From Rickettsia typhi (lineage in GTDB: Bacteria; Pseudomonadota; Alphaproteobacteria; Rickettsiales; UBA1997): a stretch of 13,434 bases of DNA. Shown here in pieces: positions 5,863-12,516 of this stretch. The stretch lies in the NCBI GenBank assembly GCA_945902255.1, contig CAMDMO010000031.1, forward strand, positions 1-13,434. The letters run 5' to 3'. Within the stretch, counting starts at the first letter, position 1. Each line of letters starts with the position of its first letter. Made by a program: the position numbers and the translations under genes. The notes beneath the pieces are model-generated. The model saw only the letters and a list, made by a program, of their open reading frames with translations. It made no database searches and was not told the DNA's origin.

Positions 5863-7152
5863 ATGAAAGAAAGAATCGCAATAATTGCTGGTTTTAGATC
5901 GCCAATGACCAAAGCTGGTGGTGCATTAAAAAATGTCACCGCTCACGATTTAGGTGCGCGAATTGTTAAAGAGGTTGTAATTAGATCAAAAATTGATCCA
6001 AACAAAATTGATGAAGTGATTATTGGTAATGTGGCACAGCCAGCAGAGGCCGCTAATATTGCTCGTGTAATTGCGCTTAAAGCCGATTTACCAGAGAGAA
6101 TTCCTGCTTTCACAGTTCACAGAAATTGTGCTTCTGGAATGGAGGCGATGACAAGTGCCACTTCTAAAATTTTAAATGGCGAAGCTGAAATTATTTTAGC
6201 TGGTGGTGTTGAATCTATGAGTAACATTCCGCTTTTTTTCAATAAAAAAATGACGGCGTTTTTTACTAATTTATCTAAAGCAAAAACTTTCGGACAAAAA
6301 TTCTCAACAATTTTAACTTTTAGACCAGATTTCTTAACGCCAGTAGTTGGCTTGGTTCAAGGTTTAACCGATCCAATTTCTGGATTAATCATGGGTTGCA
6401 CCGCAGAAAATATTGCAAAAGATTTTGTTATTACCAGAAGTCAGCAAGATGAATTTTCACTTAGAAGCCATCAACGCGCCGAAACGGCAATTGCAAAAGG
6501 AATTTTTAAAGAAGAAATCATCCCAGTTTTTAACAATGATGAGAAAAATTCTTTAATGATTGAAGAAGATGAAGGTGTGCGTAAGGGTCAAAAAATTGAA
6601 GATCTTGCAAAATTAAAACCATATTTTGAAAAAGTTACAGGAACAGTAACGGTTGGAAATTCTTCACAAATTACTGATGGTGCAGCTTTTGCAATTTTAA
6701 TGCGTGAATCAAAAGCTAAAGAACTAGGTTTAGAGGTTTTAGGATATATTCGCGAATTTGCTTATGCTGGTTTAGATCCTTCTCGCATGGGCTTGGGACC
6801 AGTTTTTGCTTCAGTAAAAGCATTTGAAAAATCTGGGCTAACTTTGCAAGATATGGAATTAATTGAATTGAATGAGGCTTTCGCCGCTCAAGTAATTGGC
6901 TGTCAGAGAGCATTCGCTTCAGATGAATTCTGTCAAAAACATTTTGGAAGAAATGCTTTTGGTGAAATTAGTGATGATATTTTAAATGTGAATGGCGGTG
7001 GCGTTGCCTTAGGTCATCCAGTTGGAATGTCTGGTGCTAGAATTGTAATTCACTTGCTTCGCGAATTAAGAAGACGCGGAAAAAACCGCGGTCTTGCAAG
7101 CTTATGTATTGGCGGCGGGCAAGGCGGTGCAGTTATTGTGGAAGTAAATTAG
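5863..7152 (+). CDS. Acetyl-CoA C-acyltransferase (thiolase), FadI/HADHB-like
   Basis: A 429-residue thiolase, which cleaves 3-ketoacyl-CoA with CoA or condenses two acyl-CoAs. The nucleophile C89 lies in HRNCASGMEAM, followed by AGGVESMS; NEAFAAQ, GHPVGMSGAR (H385) and CIGGGQGG (C415) complete the active site. The length and the insertion between the GGVESMS motif and the MGCTAENIA region (FFNKKMTAFF...LTDPISG) resemble the beta subunit of the fatty-acid-oxidation complexes (FadI, mitochondrial HADHB) rather than the roughly 390-residue AtoB/PhaA type. No FadJ/FadB partner gene is visible beside it, so the pathway cannot be read from context. The ATG at 5863 gives the expected start (KERIAIIAGFRSP). 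No obvious ribosome binding site. ppa follows 38 bases downstream on the same strand. Confidence 0.92.
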   Translation: MKERIAIIAGFRSPMTKAGGALKNVTAHDLGARIVKEVVIRSKIDPNKIDEVIIGNVAQPAEAANIARVIALKADLPERIPAFTVHRNCASGMEAMTSATSKILNGEAEIILAGGVESMSNIPLFFNKKMTAFFTNLSKAKTFGQKFSTILTFRPDFLTPVVGLVQGLTDPISGLIMGCTAENIAKDFVITRSQQDEFSLRSHQRAETAIAKGIFKEEIIPVFNNDEKNSLMIEEDEGVRKGQKIEDLAKLKPYFEKVTGTVTVGNSSQITDGAAFAILMRESKAKELGLEVLGYIREFAYAGLDPSRMGLGPVFASVKAFEKSGLTLQDMELIELNEAFAAQVIGCQRAFASDEFCQKHFGRNAFGEISDDILNVNGGGVALGHPVGMSGARIVIHLLRELRRRGKNRGLASLCIGGGQGGAVIVEVN

Positions 7153-7190
7153 TTTTGCGACAGTCTTAAATAAACTTAATCAAATATTTT

Positions 7191-7718
7191 ATGAATATCG
7201 AAAAAATTTCTATCGGAAAAGACGCTCCTAATCAAGTTAATGTTATCATTGAAGTGCCAATGAATGCTGATCCTGTAAAATATGAAATGGATAAAGATTC
7301 TGGCGCAATTTTTGTTGATCGCTTCATTGCAACTCCAATGTATTATCCATGTAATTACGGCTTTGTTCCTCATACTTTATCAGATGATGGCGATCCTTGT
7401 GATGTGTTGGTGGTTTCAGATTTTGCAGTAGTTCCTGGAGCTGTAATTTCAGTTAAACCAGTTGGCGTTTTGATTATGGAAGATGAAAAAGGCATGGATG
7501 AAAAAATTATCGCCGTTCCTGCAAAAAAATTAAATTCACAATTTGAAGCGGTTGAGTCTTATAAAGAATTGCCAGAATCTTTAATCAACAAAATCAAACA
7601 TTTCTTCGAGCATTACAAAGATTTAGAAAAAGGAAAATGGGTGAAGGTTAAAGGTTTTGAAGATGCTGCTAAAGCTAGGGAACTGATTCAAGAAGGAATT
7701 GATAGAGCAAAAAAATAA
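7191..7718 (+). CDS. ppa: Inorganic pyrophosphatase, family I
   Basis: A 175-residue soluble enzyme that hydrolyses pyrophosphate and so pulls polymerase and synthetase reactions forward. It aligns along its whole length with E. coli Ppa as I recall it: GKDAPNQVNVIIEVPMNADPVKYE (9-32), GAIFVDRF, YYPCNYGFVPHTL (51-63), the metal-binding DGDPCD (D66, D68, D71), PVGVL, and FFEHYKDLEKGKWVKVKGF near the C-terminus. Start and length are as expected for the hexameric bacterial type. It lies 38 bases after the thiolase gene and is closed by a strong terminator shared with the end of hscA. Confidence 0.97.
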   Translation: MNIEKISIGKDAPNQVNVIIEVPMNADPVKYEMDKDSGAIFVDRFIATPMYYPCNYGFVPHTLSDDGDPCDVLVVSDFAVVPGAVISVKPVGVLIMEDEKGMDEKIIAVPAKKLNSQFEAVESYKELPESLINKIKHFFEHYKDLEKGKWVKVKGFEDAAKARELIQEGIDRAKK

Positions 7719-7725
7719 TTTTTAT

Positions 7726-7757
7726 AAGTGGATGACTAAACTTCATCCACTTTTTTT
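7726..7757 (+). terminator. Rho-independent terminator of ppa, overlapping the 3' end of hscA
   Basis: AAGTGGATGA (7726-7735) pairs perfectly with TCATCCACTT (7743-7752) around a seven-base loop, followed by a T run to 7757. On the minus strand the right arm encodes the last residues of HscA (VDE) and the hscA stop codon TAG (7738-7736) lies in the loop. The opposite-strand run is less U-rich, so termination is best supported for ppa. Confidence 0.8.
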
Positions 7758-9544
7758 CCAGCAATTTTTTCTTTTAAAACTGCATTAACTTTTTGTAAAA
7801 CTAGATTTTCCGCCGCTTTTGATAATTCATTTTGAGCTAATAAAATAGCGTCTCTAGAAGTTTTTTCTGTAATTAGCTTTTCTAGGTTTTCTAATTTTTC
7901 TGTGATTATTTTTCTTTCATTTTCATCAATTACATTTGCAGAATTTTTTAAATCATTTTTAATAATAACCGCATCTTGATTTGCTTCCGTTGCCGCTTCT
8001 ATTAGTAAGCGATTTTCAATATCTATTTGTGAATTTTTTAATGAATCAAGTAACATCTTTTTGATTTCATTTTCTTCCAAAGAATAAGTTGGTCTAACTT
8101 CAATTTCTTGTTTTACTTTAGTAATTTTTTCTTCTGCAGTTACGGTTAATAATCCATCGGCATCAACCCTAAATGTAACCTGAACCCTTGCCAAACCTGC
8201 TTTCATTGGTGGAATTTCTTTAATTTCAAAATTAGCAAGACTTCTGCAATCAGATGCTAATTCTCTCTCGCCTTGCACAATATGAAATTTCATACCAGTT
8301 TGATTATCGGCATAAGTAGTAAATTCTTTACTGTAAGCTGTTGGAATTGTTGAGTTACGATGAATAATTTTCTCAGTAATGCCACCCATCATTTCAATTC
8401 CAAGTGAAAGCGCAGTTACATCAAGCAATAAATTATTGCCATGGCCAGATAAGTTATGAGCCTGCCAAGCGGCGCCAATAGCAACTACACGGTCCGGATC
8501 AAGATTGGTTAAGATTTTTTCTTGGCCAAAAATTTCAGCAAGTTTTTTTCTAACCAAAGGAATGCGAGTTGAACCACCGACCAATATTATACCTTTGATT
8601 TGAGAGGCTTCTAGCTCTAAGTCATCTAATAGATTTGTTGTAAGTTTAATAGTTTTGTTAATTTTTTCTGAGATAAGATCTTCAAAATCTTCTATTTCCA
8701 TTGTCGCAATGTCAGCTAAAAAGGGGTCTGACCCCTTTTTGGAAGGGGTCTGACCCCTTTTTGATTCTTCGCTTAATTTTTCTTTAATTTTTCTTGCTTC
8801 GCTTAAACTTAAATGTGGAAATTTTTCAACAATCATCGCATCAAAATCATCGCCACCTAAATGATTATCTCCCGCAACTCCTAAAACTTTAAAAACCCCT
8901 TTTTGCATTTTTAAAATTGAGACATCAAAAGTTCCGCCACCTAAATCATATACGCAATATAATCCTTCTGAAGAATTTTCTAAGCCATAAGCAAGAGCTG
9001 CGGCAGTTGGCTCATTAACAAGTCTAACAACTTCTAAATCAGCTAAATTAGCTGCTAATTTTGTGGCATTTTTTGCCGCTTCATCAAAATAAGCAGGAAC
9101 CGTAATTACAGCTTTATGTATTTTTGTATTTAAGTTTTTTTCAGCAATATTTTTCAAATGTTTTAAAATTTCTGCTGAAATTTCTTCGGGTCTTATTTTT
9201 CTATCGCCAATAATTATTCTTAGGGTTTTTTCATCAGCAATTTTAAAAGAAAAATTTTCGCTTATCAAATCTTGAAAATTTTTCCCCATTAGTCTTTTTA
9301 TTGAAGAAATGTTGATTTTATCTTTCATTAAAAAACCAACACCATCAACGCTTCCGGAGCTATTATAATTTACAATTGAAGGAATAACATTATTGCCATT
9401 TTCATCCGCCAAGACCCTAGCTTTGTCATTTTCAATAATTGCCACAAGTGAATTAGTGGTGCCCAAATCAATGCCAATGATTATTTCGTCAACAGCTTGA
9501 TCTTCTTTATTTTGTCCTGGTTCGGTAATTTGCAATAAGGCCAT
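7736..9544 (-). CDS. hscA: Fe-S cluster assembly chaperone HscA (Hsp70 family)
   Basis: A 602-residue Hsp70-type ATPase dedicated to IscU: with HscB it drives cluster release from the scaffold. The start MALLQITEPG and the end VDEV match E. coli HscA. The ATPase domain (about 21-365) has GIDLGTTNS (24-32), VITVPAYFDEAA, VYDLGGGTFDVSIL (198-211) and ILVGGSTRIPLV (320-331); the substrate domain begins near LLLDVTALSLGIE and includes HIVQGERELASDCRSLA. Residues 262-276 (KRGQTPSKKGSDPFL) are encoded by two palindrome copies (8718-8762) inserted in frame in the ATPase domain, between KIKEKLSEES and ADIATMEIEDFEDLI. Residues before and after fit the family, so the gene is probably still functional, but this is untested. 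The start codon overlaps the stop of the preceding coiled-coil ORF (TAATG). No ferredoxin gene follows: ppa is convergent. Confidence 0.95.
   Translation of the reverse strand: MALLQITEPGQNKEDQAVDEIIIGIDLGTTNSLVAIIENDKARVLADENGNNVIPSIVNYNSSGSVDGVGFLMKDKINISSIKRLMGKNFQDLISENFSFKIADEKTLRIIIGDRKIRPEEISAEILKHLKNIAEKNLNTKIHKAVITVPAYFDEAAKNATKLAANLADLEVVRLVNEPTAAALAYGLENSSEGLYCVYDLGGGTFDVSILKMQKGVFKVLGVAGDNHLGGDDFDAMIVEKFPHLSLSEARKIKEKLSEESKRGQTPSKKGSDPFLADIATMEIEDFEDLISEKINKTIKLTTNLLDDLELEASQIKGIILVGGSTRIPLVRKKLAEIFGQEKILTNLDPDRVVAIGAAWQAHNLSGHGNNLLLDVTALSLGIEMMGGITEKIIHRNSTIPTAYSKEFTTYADNQTGMKFHIVQGERELASDCRSLANFEIKEIPPMKAGLARVQVTFRVDADGLLTVTAEEKITKVKQEIEVRPTYSLEENEIKKMLLDSLKNSQIDIENRLLIEAATEANQDAVIIKNDLKNSANVIDENERKIITEKLENLEKLITEKTSRDAILLAQNELSKAAENLVLQKVNAVLKEKIAGKKVDEV
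8718..8762. repeat. Tandem pair of GGGGTC palindromes inserted in frame in hscA
   Basis: Two direct copies, 8718-8740 (core 8723-8735) and 8743-8762 (core 8745-8757), separated by GG, total 45 bases, exactly 15 codons. On the coding strand both read GGGGTCAGACCCC. The cores are 22 bases apart, so the two copies are translated in different frames, as KRGQTP and KKGSDPF. The element lies within the conserved ATPase domain of HscA. Confidence 0.9.
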
Positions 9545-10005
9545 TAAAATTTTAACCCAGGTATTCCAGCTGTCGCTGCACCAGCTGCAGTTGCGCCAGC
9601 TGTTGTTGCACTAGGCACTCTTGATTCTTTGGACATACTCTGCTCTAGCTTTAATATTGTAGCTTCCATTGAGTGCTCCAATTCTTTAATGTGTCTTTCT
9701 AGTAATAGGATTCTATCTTTATTTATTTGGTCTAATAGCAAAGAATCTTCAACCACCTTAAGTAAACCATCTTTTGTTTCTTCTAATTTCCTACCTAGAA
9801 TTGCTACAGATCCCTGCAATTTAACTTCTCTTTTTCTAGCCTCAGAAGCCTGCTTTTCTAAATCAGCAACTCTTTGCTTCAAGGCGATATTTTCCTCTTT
9901 CGAATCCGCCTCATCTTTCGCATCTCCAGTCATTTTTTCAAGCTCTTCTTTTACATAAGAAGTAAACTGTTCTGCACTTTTTTTGGCTCCAGAAGATCCT
10001 CTCAT
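9544..10005 (-). CDS. Unrecognised coiled-coil protein encoded between hscB and hscA
   Basis: I do not recognise this 153-residue protein. About residues 15-130 are charged and rich in Lys, Glu and Leu with heptad-like spacing (IALKQRVADLEKQ; LLLERHIKELEHSMEATILKLEQ), which predicts a long coiled coil. There is no signal peptide, membrane segment or cysteine. The C-terminus is a low-complexity tail rich in Ala, Thr and Gly (ATTAGATAAGAATAG) ending IPGLKF. It starts 36 bases after the hscB stop, and its TAA overlaps the hscA ATG by one base (TAATG), so it is likely co-transcribed and translationally coupled with hscA. The position suggests a link to Fe-S assembly or simply an ORF captured in the operon. 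The operon position, the absence of stops over 153 codons and the coupled stop favour a real gene, but function is unknown. Confidence 0.7.
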   Translation of the reverse strand: MRGSSGAKKSAEQFTSYVKEELEKMTGDAKDEADSKEENIALKQRVADLEKQASEARKREVKLQGSVAILGRKLEETKDGLLKVVEDSLLLDQINKDRILLLERHIKELEHSMEATILKLEQSMSKESRVPSATTAGATAAGAATAGIPGLKF

Positions 10006-10041
10006 AATTATTTATATTTTAGTTATTTTAGCAAAGCGCTA

Positions 10042-10524
10042 TTAAATTATTTTTTTTCTAAACTTTAAATCTTGAAGAGATTTTTTTAAATATTTTGCTT
10101 TAATTAAAAATTGTGCCGCAAGATCGATTTCGATGTTTTTAAGGCATTTTGCACTTAAAGCAATTAAAAATTTAATTTCAGAATTTAATTTTTCTTCAAG
10201 ACCTTTAATTTCATTTTTGTTGGAAATTTCTGAAATCTTTTCTTGTAATTCCAGAACTTGTTCTAGGGTTTTGTGATCGACATTACTGGCTTTTTCATTC
10301 TTTAAAATATCGATACCTTTTAGCTCCAAGATATAACAAGCGCGTAAAAAATCATCCGCTAAAACTTTATAGGCTTCGTTAATTTCAATTGACTTTGAAA
10401 TGTCATTAAACCCTGATTTATCTGGATGAAATTGATTTTGAAATTCGAGATATTTTTTTTCTAACTCGTCTAAATTAATAGAAAATTTTTGTGGAAGAGA
10501 GAAAATTTCAAAAAAATTGCTCAT
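10042..10524 (-). CDS. hscB: Fe-S assembly J-domain co-chaperone HscB
   Basis: A 160-residue protein with an N-terminal J domain (about 1-75: FFEIFSLPQKFSIN, HPDKSG with the HPD motif at 33-35, INEAYKVLADDFLRACYILELKG) and a C-terminal helical domain (about 85-160, LEQVLELQEKISEI...). HscB brings IscU to HscA and stimulates its ATPase. The FxLP N-terminal pattern and the RACYILELKGI stretch distinguish it from DnaJ. Length is slightly below E. coli HscB (171). The start codon overlaps the iscA stop by four bases (ATGA), which indicates translational coupling. Confidence 0.95.
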   Translation of the reverse strand: MSNFFEIFSLPQKFSINLDELEKKYLEFQNQFHPDKSGFNDISKSIEINEAYKVLADDFLRACYILELKGIDILKNEKASNVDHKTLEQVLELQEKISEISNKNEIKGLEEKLNSEIKFLIALSAKCLKNIEIDLAAQFLIKAKYLKKSLQDLKFRKKII

Positions 10525-10895
10525 ACTTTAAAAGACTCTCCACAGCCGCAACGCCCTTTTTCATTAGGGTTAACAAAGTCAAAACCAGAATTTAATTCAT
10601 CGGTTTTAAAAATCATTTCGCTACCAATTAAAAACATCGAAACTTTTGGATCGATGAAAACGCTGATTCCATCGCGCGTTACTACATCATCAAATTTGGA
10701 AATATTTTTATCTTTTATTGCATATTCAATTGTGTAGCTCATTCCAGAGCAGCCTCGAGTTCGCACGCTAACCTTAATGCCTTCGCAAGGTTCAGCGCGA
10801 GCGTTTAGAAGTTCATTAATTTGTGTAAATGCACTATCGGTAATTTTTAAATAATCGACGATTGCATTTCCTGTATTTGAAAATTTTAAATCCAT
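10521..10895 (-). CDS. iscA: A-type Fe-S carrier protein IscA
   Basis: A 124-residue HesB/IscA-family protein that carries iron or Fe-S clusters to apoproteins. The three cluster-binding cysteines are C49 (RTRGCSGMSY), C116 and C118 (GRCGCGESF), and FDFVNPN precedes the last pair as usual. Compared with E. coli IscA (first Cys at 35) there are about 14 extra N-terminal residues (MDLKFSNTGNAIVD). The start at 10895 lies only two bases after the iscU stop, which supports it, and no later Met fits the expected N-terminus. Whether it acts more like IscA or ErpA cannot be settled from sequence alone; position in the isc operon favours IscA. Confidence 0.93.
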   Translation of the reverse strand: MDLKFSNTGNAIVDYLKITDSAFTQINELLNARAEPCEGIKVSVRTRGCSGMSYTIEYAIKDKNISKFDDVVTRDGISVFIDPKVSMFLIGSEMIFKTDELNSGFDFVNPNEKGRCGCGESFKV

Positions 10896-10897
10896 TT

Positions 10898-11281
10898 TTA
10901 TTCGCTTTTCTTTTTCTTATAATCTTCGATCGCCGCTTTAATCGCCTCTTCAGCCAAAACCGAACAGTGAATTTTTACGGGAGGAAGAGATAATTCTGAG
11001 GCAATTTCTTTGTTAGTAATTTTTGCTGCCTCATCAATTTTTTGACCTTTAATCCATTCGGTTGCAAGTGAGCTAGAAGCAATAGCAGAGCCGCATCCAA
11101 AGGTTTTAAATTTTGCATCAGTTATAATTCCATCATCAGAAACTTGAATTTGTAATTTCATAACGTCACCACAAGCTGGCGCGCCAACAAGTCCAGTTCC
11201 AATATTTTTTTCCTCTTTTCCAAAAGAACCCACATTTTGTGGATTTTCATAGTGATTTAAAAGTTTTTGCGAATATGCCAT
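10898..11281 (-). CDS. iscU: Fe-S cluster assembly scaffold IscU
   Basis: A 127-residue scaffold on which [2Fe-2S] clusters are built from IscS-derived sulfur. The three cluster cysteines C37 (GAPACGDV), C63 (KTFGCGSAIASSS) and C106 (KIHCSVLAEEAI) fall at the same numbers as in E. coli, together with D39. The HscA recognition motif LPPVK is intact at 99-103, consistent with the HscA gene in the same operon. Length and N-terminus (AYSQKLLNHYENPQNVG) are standard. It lies 19 bases after iscS and has one of the few recognisable ribosome binding sites in the window. Confidence 0.98.
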   Translation of the reverse strand: MAYSQKLLNHYENPQNVGSFGKEEKNIGTGLVGAPACGDVMKLQIQVSDDGIITDAKFKTFGCGSAIASSSLATEWIKGQKIDEAAKITNKEIASELSLPPVKIHCSVLAEEAIKAAIEDYKKKKSE

Positions 11282-11284
11282 AAA

Positions 11285-11292
11285 TTTCCTTA
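11285..11292 (-). promoter_or_regulatory. Ribosome binding site of iscU
   Basis: On the minus strand TAAGGAAA precedes the iscU ATG, with AGGA ending about five bases before it. This is a proper Shine-Dalgarno sequence in a window where most starts have none, consistent with high demand for the scaffold protein. Confidence 0.6.
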
Positions 11293-11300
11293 GTTAAATT

Positions 11301-12515
11301 TTAATGCGATTTCCAGTTAATTGATTTTATATCAATACCTTCTTGAATCATTTCCCACAAAGGGCTTAATTCGCGAAGTTTGTGAGTTTTTTCTTGAATT
11401 AATTTTATCGCAAAATCAATTTCTTCTTCAGTTGTAAAGCGTCCAATTCCAAAGCGAATTGAAGTGTGAGCTAATTCATCTTCAACGCCTAAACTATGCA
11501 ATACATAAGATGGCTCTAAGGATGAAGAAGTGCAGGCGGATCCGGAAGAAACAGCTAAATTTTTAATTGCCATAATCATTGATTCACCTTCTATTCCAGC
11601 AAAACTAAAATTTAAATTTCCGGCATATCTTTTTTCCTTGTCGCCATTTAAATAGACACAAGTGGTTTCCATTATGCCTTTTGCAAGTTTGTCGCTTAGT
11701 TTTTTTATGTGGATTGAATCCTTTTCCATTTCGTTTTTAGCAATTTCTGCTGCTTTTCCAAGTCCAACAACTAGCGGAGTTGGAGCCGTGCCAGATCTGA
11801 TTCCACGCTCTTGTCCGCCGCCAGAAAAAATTGGTTTAATGCGAACTCTTGGTTTGCGTCTTATATAAATTGCGCCAATTCCTTTTGGACCATAAATTTT
11901 ATGACCAGAAATGCTCATCAAATCAATATTCATCGCTTCTACATCTAAAGGAATTTTTCCGAAAGCTTGAGCGGCATCAGTGTGAAAAAATACTCCTTTT
12001 TTACGACATAGAGCGCCAATTTCTTTGATTGGTTGAATCACGCCAATTTCATTATTGACCGACATTATTGAAACTATGCAGGTTTTATCGGTAATTGCTT
12101 TTTCTAAAATATTTAAATCAATCAAGCCATTTTTTTGTACTGGTAAAAATGTAACGCTAAATCCTTCTTGCTCTAAATCACGCGCCGAATTAATTACGCA
12201 TTTATGTTCGGTTGAAATGGTAATAATGTGATTTTTTTGTGCGCCGTAAAATCTTGCCACACCTTTAATGGCAAGGTTATTTGATTCAGTTGCGCCAGAA
12301 GTAAAAAATATTTCCTTTGCATCTGCGTTAATTAAATCAGCAACTTGTTTGCGGGCAATTTCAACTAACTCTTCGGCTTTCCAACCAAATGAATGTGTGC
12401 GCGAATGAGGGTTGCCAAAATCTTCTTTCATAGATTTTACAACCGCATCAATAACACGCGGATCCATTGGAGTTGTAGATTGATAATCTAAATAAACTGG
12501 TAATTTTATTGTCAT
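11301..12515 (-). CDS. iscS: Cysteine desulfurase IscS
   Basis: A PLP enzyme that takes sulfur from cysteine as a persulfide and passes it to IscU and other acceptors. With the start at 12515 the protein is 404 residues, the same as E. coli IscS, and residue numbers coincide: PLP lysine K206 (SGHKIYGPKG), H104 (STEHK) and the persulfide cysteine C328 (SSGSACTSSSLEPSYV). The ending RELSPLWEMIQEGIDIKSINW is the IscU-docking C-terminus. An ATG ten codons upstream (12545) would overlap the preceding gene by 29 bases and adds MNFIKEIKNK, foreign to the family; the start at 12515 lies one base after the upstream stop (TAAATG), so I prefer it. Confidence 0.97.
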   Translation of the reverse strand: MTIKLPVYLDYQSTTPMDPRVIDAVVKSMKEDFGNPHSRTHSFGWKAEELVEIARKQVADLINADAKEIFFTSGATESNNLAIKGVARFYGAQKNHIITISTEHKCVINSARDLEQEGFSVTFLPVQKNGLIDLNILEKAITDKTCIVSIMSVNNEIGVIQPIKEIGALCRKKGVFFHTDAAQAFGKIPLDVEAMNIDLMSISGHKIYGPKGIGAIYIRRKPRVRIKPIFSGGGQERGIRSGTAPTPLVVGLGKAAEIAKNEMEKDSIHIKKLSDKLAKGIMETTCVYLNGDKEKRYAGNLNFSFAGIEGESMIMAIKNLAVSSGSACTSSSLEPSYVLHSLGVEDELAHTSIRFGIGRFTTEEEIDFAIKLIQEKTHKLRELSPLWEMIQEGIDIKSINWKSH

Positions 12516-12516
12516 T

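Noticed and set aside
700..8762. The GGGGTCAGACCCC repeats as a CRISPR array or regulator operator set
   Set aside because: Copies are kilobases apart, lack regular spacers, and also lie inside coding sequence in hscA and cmk, which does not fit a CRISPR array or a simple operator.
9629..9958. Plus-strand ORF opposite the coiled-coil gene
   Set aside because: Ser/Phe-rich composition typical of the complement of a Lys/Glu-rich coiled-coil frame, no motif, and it runs against the operon; treated as a shadow.
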